22,599 bases of DNA from an uncultured Clostridia bacterium (lineage in GTDB: Bacteria > Bacillota_A > Clostridia > Oscillospirales > Oscillospiraceae), in NCBI GenBank assembly GCA_949289625.1, contig CASEPH010000448.1:1-22599 (forward strand). The letters run 5' to 3'. Numbering within the stretch: the first letter of the stretch is position 1; every line of letters starts with the position of its first letter. This document shows, piece after piece, positions 1 to 7,204 of the stretch. Made by a program: the position numbers and the translations under genes. The notes under the pieces are model-generated. The model made no database searches. It was given only the letters and a program-made list of their open reading frames with translations, and was not told the origin of the DNA.

Positions 1-411
1 TGTGTAGAGGCATGTCCCAATGAGGCCCTGATCTTCGGCGATCTGGACGATCCGGATAGCAAGATCTCCAAGCGCATTGCTGCCGGCAAGGTGACCCAGC
101 TCAAAGAGCTGGCTGGGGTGGAGACCAATGTGGTCCATCTGAATGTGCCCACGGCGTTCTTGGCCGGTACTGTGTTCTATCCTGCCGAACTGGACGAGGT
201 CTGCATCGGTGCCCATGTTAAGGCAACCTGCGAATGCGGAACCGTCTATGAGATGGACACCAACTGGGCCGGAGATTGGGAGTTTGAAGATCTTCCTCTG
301 GATAAGACCTTTACCATCGAGATCACCATGGAGGGCTATAAGCCTGTCACCTATACCGCTAAGACCGACACGGATCATTATGTGGCGGAGACCTATTTGG
401 AAAAAGTATAA
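1..411 (+). CDS. Transhydroxylase-type molybdoenzyme iron-sulfur subunit, C-terminal part (5' truncated)
   Basis: The open frame runs in from the left edge, so the N-terminus and most cluster cysteines are missing. The first residues, CVEACPNEALIFGDLDDPDS, are the last cysteine group of a DMSO-reductase-family ferredoxin-like electron-transfer subunit, with the usual GDLDDP sequence after it. From about residue 45 to the end (AFLAGTVFYP...GDWEFEDLPL...ITMEGYKPVTY) there is a carboxypeptidase-regulatory/transthyretin-like beta domain. Iron-sulfur subunits of this family normally lack such a tail; the small subunit of pyrogallol-phloroglucinol transhydroxylase carries one. The enzyme's large subunit would hold the bis-pterin Mo (or W) cofactor and should lie upstream. 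The thiolase and beta-keto acid cleavage enzyme downstream fit this reading. Family assignment is good; the exact substrate (pyrogallol, or another hydroxylated aromatic) is inferred. Confidence 0.75.
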   Translation, partial: CVEACPNEALIFGDLDDPDSKISKRIAAGKVTQLKELAGVETNVVHLNVPTAFLAGTVFYPAELDEVCIGAHVKATCECGTVYEMDTNWAGDWEFEDLPLDKTFTIEITMEGYKPVTYTAKTDTDHYVAETYLEKV

Positions 412-417
412 TTTCCT

Positions 418-447
418 GGCGCCAGTCCTCTTCGGAGGACTGGCGCC
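418..447 (+). terminator. Perfect 13-bp stem-loop with UUCG tetraloop after the transhydroxylase subunit gene
   Basis: Arms 418-430 and 435-447 are perfectly complementary and enclose TTCG closed by C-G, the very stable cUUCGg loop. It begins 6 nt after the stop codon. No T-tract follows (next bases CCGTAAGAAAAC), so it may be a weak terminator or a processing/stabilising element that sets different mRNA levels for the genes on either side. A second, weaker hairpin (472-480 with 490-498, one mismatch) follows before the thiolase gene. Confidence 0.45.
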
Positions 448-551
448 CCGTAAGAAAACTCGTGGCGCCCCATGACCGCAGTGCGTCATTGCGGCCATGA
501 GGAATCATGACAAAGGCATTTATTTCAATTAGAAAGTGAGGAAGTATCCCA

Positions 552-1805
552 ATGGAACTTCGTAATGTAGTAATCGTGGACGGCTGCCGTACCGCAGTCG
601 GCAAAATGGGTGGAACCCTTCGGCCGCTGAGTGCCTACGATCTGGCCTGCGCAGTCATGCAGGGAATCCTGGACCGTACCGGCATTGACCCCAAGGAGAT
701 TGATGAGGTAATTATGGGCCACTGCCGGCAGACCTCCGATGATCCCAACATTGCCCGGGTAGCGGCGCTGAAGGTGGGCATTCCGCCGGAGACTCCTGCC
801 TATACCGTAATGCGCCAGTGTGCTTCCGCTATGACTGCGGTGCAGAATGGCGCTATGAGCATCATGTGCGGGCAAAACGACGTGGTGCTGGCGGGTGGTA
901 CCGAATCCATGTCCAACGCTGTCTTTTACATCCGGAACGCCCGGTGGGGGGTTGGCACCGGCAACACAGAGCTGGTGGACGCGCTGACCGAGGGACAGTT
1001 CCGTTCTCAGCCCCAGGAGATCTACGGAAAATTCAATATGGGCGCTACGGCGGAGAAAATTGCCGAGACCTTGGAAATTAGCCGGGAAGCGCAGGATGAA
1101 TTTTCTTATCAATCTCAAATGAAAGCGGTCCATGCCATTGAGACCGGACGATTCAAGGATGAGATTGTGCCTGTGACGGTACCGCAGGGGAAGAAAAAGC
1201 CTCCGATTGTATTCGATACCGACGAGTTCCCCAGAGCTGATACGACCCTGGAGAAAATGGCGAAGCTGAAACCCTGCTTTAACATCCGCACCGATGAGGC
1301 TGGAAAAATCTATAATGATTCCGCCCTCACCGGCACGGTCACCGCAGCTTCTTCCTCCGGACGGAACGACGGTGCGTCCATTCTTCTAATGATGACGGAA
1401 GAGAAGGCCAAGGAGTTGGGCCTCAAGCCCATGTGCAAGATCATCGGTATGGGGACCGGCGGCTGTGATCCCCGGGTCATGGGTCTGGGCCCTGTGGCTG
1501 CAGTGCCCAAGGCATTGAAGGATGCTGGCCTCTCTATGGACGACATTCAGCTCATTGAACTGAACGAAGCCTTTGCCGCACAGGCCCTGGGCTGCATCAA
1601 GGAGCTCCACTGGGAGGACAAGATGGATATCATCAATGTCAACGGCGGCGCTGTGGCGCTGGGACATCCCGTTGGCTCCTCTGGCTGCCGGATCCTGGTG
1701 ACCCTAATGCATGAGATGAAAAAACGCGGCCTCAAGTATGGCCTTGCAACCCTCTGTATTGCTGGCGGCATGGGTCAGGCTACCGTCATTGAAATGTGCG
1801 ATTGA
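552..1805 (+). CDS. Acetyl-CoA acetyltransferase (thiolase)
   Basis: A full-length thiolase of 417 residues. It should reversibly cleave acetoacetyl-CoA with CoA into two acetyl-CoA in the cytoplasm. The nucleophile is Cys90 (MRQCASAMTAV), the C-terminal histidine is His372 in GGAVALGHPVGSSG, and the second catalytic cysteine is Cys402 in LCIAGGMGQA. The active-site loops differ from the commonest form (CGSG becomes CASA, GGGMG becomes AGGMG), so chain length or substrate preference may differ. The start is set by GTGAGGAAG about 8 nt upstream. It lies between the transhydroxylase subunit and a BKACE enzyme. In phloroglucinol degradation the BKACE step yields acetoacetyl-CoA, the natural substrate for this enzyme. 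Family certain; the pathway role is inferred from context. Confidence 0.9.
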   Translation: MELRNVVIVDGCRTAVGKMGGTLRPLSAYDLACAVMQGILDRTGIDPKEIDEVIMGHCRQTSDDPNIARVAALKVGIPPETPAYTVMRQCASAMTAVQNGAMSIMCGQNDVVLAGGTESMSNAVFYIRNARWGVGTGNTELVDALTEGQFRSQPQEIYGKFNMGATAEKIAETLEISREAQDEFSYQSQMKAVHAIETGRFKDEIVPVTVPQGKKKPPIVFDTDEFPRADTTLEKMAKLKPCFNIRTDEAGKIYNDSALTGTVTAASSSGRNDGASILLMMTEEKAKELGLKPMCKIIGMGTGGCDPRVMGLGPVAAVPKALKDAGLSMDDIQLIELNEAFAAQALGCIKELHWEDKMDIINVNGGAVALGHPVGSSGCRILVTLMHEMKKRGLKYGLATLCIAGGMGQATVIEMCD

Positions 1806-1854
1806 AAGCTTAAGTTTCCAATATTTTAAATATTTTTGAAGGGAAGTAATTTTC

Positions 1855-2757
1855 ATGGCCAAATCCAATAAGATTATGATTCAGGTCTGCCTCTGTGGCG
1901 CTGGTACCAAAAAGTCTCAGGCACCCACTGTGCCGTACACCGCTGATGAGCTGGCGGAACAGATCGTTGCCTGTGCTAAGCTGGGCGCATCTATTGCTCA
2001 CATCCATGTCCGGGAGGATAAGATGGTGGACGGTGAGATGCAAATCGGCTACAAGTCCATGAGCCTGGAGAAGTTTACTGAGGCGGTGGAGAAGACCCGT
2101 GCCCTTTGTAAGAAGGAAGGGGTTGATATTATCATCAACCTGACCACCTCTGGCGGTGAGTACGAGGACTACAAGCGGCTTCAGCATTTGAGCAAGCTCA
2201 AGCCTGAGATGTGTTCCTTCGACCCCAATACTCTGAACTGGGCTAACAGCTACATCTTTGAAAACAGCCCCCGGTTCCTGAACCTGCTTGCTCAGGAAGT
2301 GGTAAAGGAGGATGTAAAGCCCGAGTTTGAGGTGTTCGACACGGGACATATCGACTCCGTTATGTACTACGTCAACAAGCATGGCATTCCTAAGCCCCCT
2401 CACATCCAGTTCATTATGGGCGTCGGCGGTTCCATGCCCGGTACAGCGGAAAACCTGGCCTTCCTGGTGGGCAAGCTGCCGGAGGGGGCGACCTGGTCTG
2501 TTTCCGGTATTGGCCGGGCCCATATGCCCATGATGCTGGCAGGTCTGGCTCTGGGCTGCGACGGTCTGCGGGTAGGCCTGGAGGACAATGTTATGTACGG
2601 CAAGGACAAGGACGGCAACAAGATCATCGCCACCAACGAGATGCTGGTCAAGCGCGCTGTGGAGCTGGCGAAGCTGGCTGGTCGTGAGATCGCCACGGCA
2701 CAGGAGGCCAGAGAGATTCTCGGCATCACCCGGAACTGCCTGCGGGACGAGGGATAA
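1855..2757 (+). CDS. Beta-keto acid cleavage enzyme (BKACE, DUF849), candidate triacetate acetoacetate-lyase
   Basis: A 300-residue TIM-barrel protein of the BKACE family, which condenses a beta-keto acid with acetyl-CoA and releases acetoacetate plus a new CoA ester. Visible metal ligands are His49 and His51 in GASIAHIHVRE and Glu243 in GLRVGLEDN; Arg239 and Asp244 of the same motif are the expected catalytic pair. The conserved SGIGRAHMPMMLAGLALG stretch precedes them. An AAGGGAAG site lies upstream of the ATG, 49 nt after the thiolase. The best known member, Kce, acts on 3-keto-5-aminohexanoate in lysine fermentation, but no lysine fermentation genes are visible. Beside a transhydroxylase subunit and a thiolase, cleavage of triacetate (3,5-dioxohexanoate) in phloroglucinol catabolism is the better guess. 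Family certain; substrate inferred. Confidence 0.88.
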   Translation: MAKSNKIMIQVCLCGAGTKKSQAPTVPYTADELAEQIVACAKLGASIAHIHVREDKMVDGEMQIGYKSMSLEKFTEAVEKTRALCKKEGVDIIINLTTSGGEYEDYKRLQHLSKLKPEMCSFDPNTLNWANSYIFENSPRFLNLLAQEVVKEDVKPEFEVFDTGHIDSVMYYVNKHGIPKPPHIQFIMGVGGSMPGTAENLAFLVGKLPEGATWSVSGIGRAHMPMMLAGLALGCDGLRVGLEDNVMYGKDKDGNKIIATNEMLVKRAVELAKLAGREIATAQEAREILGITRNCLRDEG

Positions 2758-2766
2758 TTTTCCCCC

Positions 2767-2795
2767 TTGCCATTTGCCGAAAAATCGGTTAAACT
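2767..2795 (+). promoter_or_regulatory. Sigma-A type promoter of the molybdenum cofactor operon
   Basis: TTGCCA (2767-2772) and TAAACT (2790-2795) are 17 bp apart. The predicted transcript start near 2802 falls at the first base of the structured leader (2803), which supports both calls. It starts 10 nt after the BKACE stop codon, so the cofactor operon can be transcribed separately from the catabolic genes. Confidence 0.5.
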
Positions 2796-2802
2796 GAATT
2801 AT

Positions 2803-2947
2803 CTCCGAGCTGCGGCGGCTAAAGCGTAGGCTATGCCGCCGCAGCCATGACGTATCGTCAAGGGGCCTGCCGGGAAACCGGCCGACCTTCCGCTTTTGAA
2901 AAGGAGAGTCAAGACAGCCTATGAGAGACTGCTCTGCAAAAGCGGAG
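2803..2947 (+). promoter_or_regulatory. Probable molybdenum/tungsten cofactor (Moco/Tuco) riboswitch leader of moeA
   Basis: The leader is densely structured and lies directly before moeA. CTCCG (2803-2807) can pair with CGGAG (2943-2947) to close the element. Inside are a perfect 10-bp stem (2810-2819 with 2835-2844), a TGACG/CGTCA hairpin (2848-2860), a GCCGG-GAAA-CCGGC hairpin with a GNRA loop (2869-2882) flanked by AAGG/CCTT, and a 9-bp stem (2890-2898 with 2937-2945). The 10-bp stem is capped by CTAAAG...CTATG, reminiscent of a tetraloop receptor. From memory, the order CTCCGAGC ... GGGAAACCGG ... CCTTCCGC ... GCGGAG matches the Moco RNA motif, which controls cofactor genes. A covariance-model search was not possible here. 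The ligand (Mo or W cofactor) and on/off logic are not known. Confidence 0.72.
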
Positions 2948-2982
2948 TGGTCTCTTTATCTTGTTTTGTGGGGGAGAGGCGT

Positions 2983-4203
2983 ATGCAGACAAATATGGAA
3001 TATACCGCAGCCAGGGAGTTGCTGCTGAATCGGGTGACATCCCTCCCGCAGGCGGAACGGCTGCCGCTACAGGAGGCGGTGGGGCGGGTCCTGGCGGAGG
3101 ATGTTTACGCCATAGAGGATGTGCCGCCCTTTAACCGCAGCCCTTTTGACGGATATGCGTTTCGGGCGGAGGACACTGCGAAAGCCGGGCCGGATACTCC
3201 GGTTACACTGCGGATTTTGGAGGAAGTACCTGCAGGCTTTATGTGGTCTCAGGCTGTACAGCCCGGAACCGCTACAAAAATTCTCACCGGGGCACCGGTG
3301 CCGCCTGGGGCCGATGCTGTGACGAAATATGAGGATACGACCTTTACTGCGGAAAACGTCACCATTTTCCAACAATTTTCCTCTGGAGACAATGTGGTGC
3401 CAAGGGGAGAGGATGTGCAGGCTGGTCAGCTGCTGGCAAAGGCAGGTTCCGTCATCGACAGTGCCCTGCTGGGGACGTTGGCGGCCCAGCATGTGGCGAA
3501 GCCCCTGGTGTATCGGATCCCCACTGTGGGCATTATTACCACTGGCAGCGAGTTGGTGGAACCAGAGGACGCCCTGTCCGGGGGAAAGATCGTCAATACT
3601 AACCGGTACACGTTCTTTGCTGCTGTCCAGCGAGCAGGAGGAAGACCTGTGCTGTATCCCACACCGGGCGATGATCCAGAGGCAATTGCCGCCGTCATGG
3701 GCCAGGCTTTGGAGGAATGTGACCTGGTGATTACCACTGGCGGCGTATCCGTGGGAGATTATGACTTTACGCCGGACGCCATGGAACGGGCTGGTGCGGA
3801 GGTTTTGATTCGTACCCTGTTCCTCAAGCCTGGCGGTGCGTCCGCCTATGGCAGAAAAAACGATACACTGGTCTGTGGCCTGTCGGGAAATCCTGCCTCT
3901 GCCCTGACCAATTTTTACGCAGTGGTGCTGCCGGTTTTGCGGAAGCTGCGGGGACTTTCAGAACCTCGGCTCTCAGAGCTTCCGGTGGTATTAGCGGAGG
4001 AATTTGGTAAAAAAAGCCCCAAGACCCGATTGATTCGCGGAACGTTGGATCTTTCGGAGGGATGTGCCCGTATGCATGTATCCAAAGGACAGGGAAACGG
4101 CGTACTCCACAGCCTGATTGGCTGTGACCTCTTGGCGGAGATTCCAGCGGGAAGCCCCAAACTGCCTGCGGGAAGCAAACTCAAGGCCTATCTTATTCCC
4201 TGA
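2983..4203 (+). CDS. moeA: Molybdopterin molybdenumtransferase MoeA
   Basis: A 406-residue MoeA, the cytoplasmic enzyme that inserts molybdate (or tungstate) into adenylylated molybdopterin. Near residues 50-60 is FNRSPFDGYAF, the Firmicute form of the DGYA motif, followed by TKILTGAPVPPGADAV and VPRGEDVQAGQLL of the N-terminal domains. The MoCF-type domain begins near residue 180 with VGIITTGSEL and contains TTGGVSVGDYDF near 250-262. KPGGASAYG and GLSGNPASALTNF complete the active site. The start is ATG 2983, 6 nt after GGGGGAG. A longer in-frame reading from 2896 would begin inside the leader RNA and is unlikely. It is the first gene of the cofactor operon. Confidence 0.95.
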   Translation: MQTNMEYTAARELLLNRVTSLPQAERLPLQEAVGRVLAEDVYAIEDVPPFNRSPFDGYAFRAEDTAKAGPDTPVTLRILEEVPAGFMWSQAVQPGTATKILTGAPVPPGADAVTKYEDTTFTAENVTIFQQFSSGDNVVPRGEDVQAGQLLAKAGSVIDSALLGTLAAQHVAKPLVYRIPTVGIITTGSELVEPEDALSGGKIVNTNRYTFFAAVQRAGGRPVLYPTPGDDPEAIAAVMGQALEECDLVITTGGVSVGDYDFTPDAMERAGAEVLIRTLFLKPGGASAYGRKNDTLVCGLSGNPASALTNFYAVVLPVLRKLRGLSEPRLSELPVVLAEEFGKKSPKTRLIRGTLDLSEGCARMHVSKGQGNGVLHSLIGCDLLAEIPAGSPKLPAGSKLKAYLIP

Positions 4204-4216
4204 TGGAGGAATTTCT

Positions 4217-5242
4217 ATGAAGAAGATCAAAACAGAAGACGCTGTGGGGATGACCCTCTGCCATGACATTACCGAGGTACGAGATGGATTTAAGGGCCGG
4301 GCTTTTCGCCGGGGACAGGTCATCACAGAAGCCGACATCCCCCATCTGCTGAATCTGGGGAAGAAGCATATTTATATCTGGGAAGAAAATGCTGGAGAGA
4401 TCCACGAGGAAGATGCTGCTTTGCGGCTTGCAGCCCTGGCGCCAGTGGATGGTGCTACCTATTCCGGTCCCAGTGAAGGGAAAATGACTCTGACCGCTGA
4501 CCGAGACGGACTGTTTCTGGTGAATCGGCCGCTGTTGGATGCCATCAATCAGATTGGTGAGATCACCATTGCCACGCTGCCGGATCATTACCCCGTTCAA
4601 AAGGGGATGAAGCTCTGTGGCGCTCGGATCGTACCGCTGGTCTGTCAGGAACAGGAGATCATCGAGGCGGAGCGGATGGCGCTGGAAGCGGATCGGCCTC
4701 TCATGGAGTTGCTCCCATACCGGCAGCATCTGCCTGTGGGCATCATCGTCACTGGCAGTGAGGTCTATTCTGGCCGGATCCAGGATAAGTTTGAGCCTGT
4801 GATCCGAAGTAAAGTTGGGGCGTTCCATGCTGATGTGCTGGGATGCATCTTTTGTGATGACGATTTAACCATGCTGCTCTCCGCCATTGAGAAATGGAAA
4901 AACCGTGGTGCAAAGCTCATTATCATGACCGGTGGCATGAGCGTGGACCCGGACGATCTGACCCCCACAGCCATTCGCCAGTGTGGTGCGGAGGTGGTGA
5001 CCCAGGGGGTTCCTGCCCAGCCCGGAAATATGTTTACCGTGGCCTATTTGGAGGATATTACGATCCTAGGGGTGCCCGGTGCGGCCATTCATGCAAAGAC
5101 CACCATGCTGGATGTGATCTTGCCCCAGGCGGTCACCGGTCGGAAATTTACCAGACAGGAACTGCGATCCTTGGGCGCCGGCGGATTGTGTCAGACTTGC
5201 GGGGAGTGTCATTATCCCAACTGTACGTTTGGGCGGTACTGA
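4217..5242 (+). CDS. Molybdopterin-binding protein (MoCF_biosynth domain) with cysteine-rich C-terminus
   Basis: A 341-residue protein with a MogA/MoeA-type molybdopterin-binding domain at about residues 172-312 (LPVGIIVTGSEVYSG, IIMTGGMSVDPDDLTP, GVPAQPGNMF). The first 170 residues are an N-terminal region typical of a Clostridial family annotated only as molybdopterin-binding. The last 17 residues contain Cys325, Cys328, Cys331 and Cys336, a spacing that could hold an iron-sulfur cluster or zinc. It starts at ATG 4217 after GGAGGAA, 13 nt behind moeA, and ends 3 nt before moaA, so it is cotranscribed. It may work with or beside MoeA in metal insertion, possibly for tungsten or a specific client enzyme. 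The fold is clear; the role is inferred. Confidence 0.85.
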   Translation: MKKIKTEDAVGMTLCHDITEVRDGFKGRAFRRGQVITEADIPHLLNLGKKHIYIWEENAGEIHEEDAALRLAALAPVDGATYSGPSEGKMTLTADRDGLFLVNRPLLDAINQIGEITIATLPDHYPVQKGMKLCGARIVPLVCQEQEIIEAERMALEADRPLMELLPYRQHLPVGIIVTGSEVYSGRIQDKFEPVIRSKVGAFHADVLGCIFCDDDLTMLLSAIEKWKNRGAKLIIMTGGMSVDPDDLTPTAIRQCGAEVVTQGVPAQPGNMFTVAYLEDITILGVPGAAIHAKTTMLDVILPQAVTGRKFTRQELRSLGAGGLCQTCGECHYPNCTFGRY

Positions 5243-5245
5243 GCC

Positions 5246-6190
5246 ATGCGGGATCAATTTCAGCGGGAAATCAGCTATCTTCGGGTGTCCATTACGGACT
5301 TGTGCAACCTCCGGTGCCGGTACTGTATGCCCGATGGGGTGTGTCAGAAGCGGCATGAGGATATCCTCTCCTTTGAAGAGATCACGGAGATCGTAACGGC
5401 TGCGGCAAGTCTGGGAATCCGAAAGATTCGGGTTACGGGCGGTGAACCTCTGGTTCGCAAAGGCTGCGTGGAGCTTTGCCGTATGATTGCAGCAGTGCCA
5501 GGGATCGAAGAGGTGGACATGACCACCAATGGTATTTTGCTGGGTCGATACGCCAATGAACTGAAGGAAGCCGGCGTTCGGCGGGTCAATGTGAGCCTGG
5601 ATACCCTACAGGCGGAAAAATATCAATTCATTACAGGGGGCGGAAATCTACAGGAGGCCTTGCATGGCATTCAAGCGGCCTTTGCGGCAGGTTTGACCCC
5701 GGTGAAGATCAATACGGTGCTGATGGGTGGATTTAACGACGATGAGATTTTGAATTTCGTGGAGCTTACCCGAAAGACGCCGGTGGAGCTGCGGTTTATT
5801 GAACTGATGCCCATGGGTGGAACCTTTGGCAAAGAGGCCTATTTGCCGGGGGACGTGGTGCTGGAGCGTGTGCCGGAGTTGCGGGAAGTGCCGGAAAATG
5901 GCGGTGTCGCCCGTCTTTACCGACTTCCAGATGGGCAGGGGAGGATTGGTCTGATCTCTCCGCTGAGCCGACATTTCTGCGGCAGCTGCAACCGCCTGCG
6001 GCTCACCAGCGAAGGGAAATTGAAGCCATGTCTGCACTCAAATCAGGAGATTCTGGTTCGAGGCAAGCATGGCGAGGAACTGATAAACGTACTACGGCAG
6101 GCCATCTGGAGCAAGCCCAAAATGCACGGAACATTGGATGCCGAGCATATGAGCGAAGCCGGACGGGCTATGAATACCATAGGAGGATAG
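5246..6190 (+). CDS. moaA: GTP 3',8-cyclase MoaA
   Basis: A 314-residue radical SAM enzyme catalysing the first step of molybdopterin synthesis, conversion of GTP to 3',8-cyclo-7,8-dihydro-GTP. The SAM-binding cluster motif is C20-NLR-C24-RY-C27, followed by RVTGGEPLVRK (SAM binding) and MTTNG. The second cluster, which binds GTP, is in the C-terminal part: HFCGSCNRLRLTSEGKLKPCL. The protein ends in the Gly-Gly tail characteristic of MoaA. The ATG lies 3 nt after the previous stop with no strong ribosome binding site, which suggests translational coupling. Length is slightly below the usual 320-340, but all motifs are present. Confidence 0.95.
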   Translation: MRDQFQREISYLRVSITDLCNLRCRYCMPDGVCQKRHEDILSFEEITEIVTAAASLGIRKIRVTGGEPLVRKGCVELCRMIAAVPGIEEVDMTTNGILLGRYANELKEAGVRRVNVSLDTLQAEKYQFITGGGNLQEALHGIQAAFAAGLTPVKINTVLMGGFNDDEILNFVELTRKTPVELRFIELMPMGGTFGKEAYLPGDVVLERVPELREVPENGGVARLYRLPDGQGRIGLISPLSRHFCGSCNRLRLTSEGKLKPCLHSNQEILVRGKHGEELINVLRQAIWSKPKMHGTLDAEHMSEAGRAMNTIGG

Positions 6191-6192
6191 AC

Positions 6193-6684
6193 ATGGCCAT
6201 TGCAGAAGATTTCACCCATTTCGATCAAAAGGGAAACGCGAGAATGGTAAATGTGGGGTCCAAGGAGGAAACAAAACGGGAGGCAGTGGCAGCCGGACGG
6301 GTGCTGGTGAATCAAAAGACCTTCCGGCTGATCCAGAGCGGCGGAATGAAAAAGGGAGATGTGCTGACGGTGGCGCAGATTGCCGGCATTATGGGAGCCA
6401 AGCAGACACCTAGTCTGATCCCTATGTGTCATCCTGTTCTCCTGACCGGTGTAGAGCTGGAACTGAGTCTCAACGAAGAGATGCTGTCTGTGGATATTTT
6501 GGCCACCACCACCTGTAACGGTTCCACTGGCGTGGAAATGGAGGCGCTGACGGCAGTTACGGCGGCGGCACTCACCGTCTACGATATGTGCAAAGCGGTG
6601 CAGCGGGATATGGTGATCGATGATATTCGGCTGCTGAAAAAGACTGGCGGTCAGTCCGGGGATTATATCAGGGAGGTGCTTTGA
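6193..6684 (+). CDS. moaC: Cyclic pyranopterin monophosphate synthase MoaC
   Basis: A 163-residue MoaC, which acts after MoaA to convert cyclo-dihydro-GTP into cyclic pyranopterin monophosphate. Typical signatures are MVNVGSKEETKREAVA, LIPMCHPVLLTG and GVEMEALTAVTAAALTVYDMCKAV, ending with LLKKTGGQSG. The start ATG 6193 follows AGGAGGATAGAC, which overlaps the moaA stop codon, so the two genes are tightly coupled. An upstream in-frame extension to 6028 lies entirely inside moaA and is not used. Confidence 0.95.
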   Translation: MAIAEDFTHFDQKGNARMVNVGSKEETKREAVAAGRVLVNQKTFRLIQSGGMKKGDVLTVAQIAGIMGAKQTPSLIPMCHPVLLTGVELELSLNEEMLSVDILATTTCNGSTGVEMEALTAVTAAALTVYDMCKAVQRDMVIDDIRLLKKTGGQSGDYIREVL

Positions 6685-6685
6685 G

Positions 6686-7204
6686 ATGGCGTATACTGCA
6701 GCGGTCATCACCATCAGTGATAAGGGCAGTCAGGGGCTGCGGGAGGATACTTCCGGTCCGGCCCTGGTAAATCTGCTGGAGGAGCAGGGGTATCAGGTGG
6801 CCTACACCGCAATGATCCCCGATGAGTTTGATCAGATCCAGCGGGAGCTGATCTATTGTGCGGATGCGCTGGACCTCAATCTGGTGCTGACCACGGGAGG
6901 CACGGGCTTCTCCGAACGGGACATAACCCCGGAGGCCACGGAAGGGGTGCTGGAGCGCCGTACTCCTGGGATCCCGGAGGCGATGCGGGCCGAGAGTATG
7001 CGAATCACTCCCATGGGATGCTTGTCTCGGGAGACTGCCGGTATTCGCGGAAAGACACTGATTATCAATTTGCCGGGGAGTAAAAAGGCGTCTGTGGAGA
7101 ATTTCTCCGCAGTGATCCGTCCGGTGAAGCACGGAATTGAAATTTTGCGCGGGATCAGTCACGACTGTGCCGCCATTCATCAGGGGGAACATCATCATGG
7201 CTAA
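6686..7204 (+). CDS. mogA: Molybdopterin adenylyltransferase-type protein (MogA/MoaB family)
   Basis: A 172-residue MogA/MoaB-family protein, which would adenylylate molybdopterin before MoeA inserts the metal. It shows AAVITISDKGSQGLREDTSGPAL at the start, VLTTGGTGFSERDITPEAT in the middle and LIINLPGSKKASVENF near the end, the classic MogA loops. It starts 1 nt after the moaC stop codon and overlaps the next gene by 8 nt. MogA and MoaB cannot be separated from sequence alone; adenylyltransferase activity is the expected role because no other gene in the window covers this step. Confidence 0.9.
   Translation: MAYTAAVITISDKGSQGLREDTSGPALVNLLEEQGYQVAYTAMIPDEFDQIQRELIYCADALDLNLVLTTGGTGFSERDITPEATEGVLERRTPGIPEAMRAESMRITPMGCLSRETAGIRGKTLIINLPGSKKASVENFSAVIRPVKHGIEILRGISHDCAAIHQGEHHHG

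Noticed and set aside
2896..2982. N-terminal extension of moeA by 29 codons
   Set aside because: It starts inside the structured leader, lacks a ribosome binding site, and MoeA proteins do not have it; ATG 2983 has GGGGGAG at good distance.
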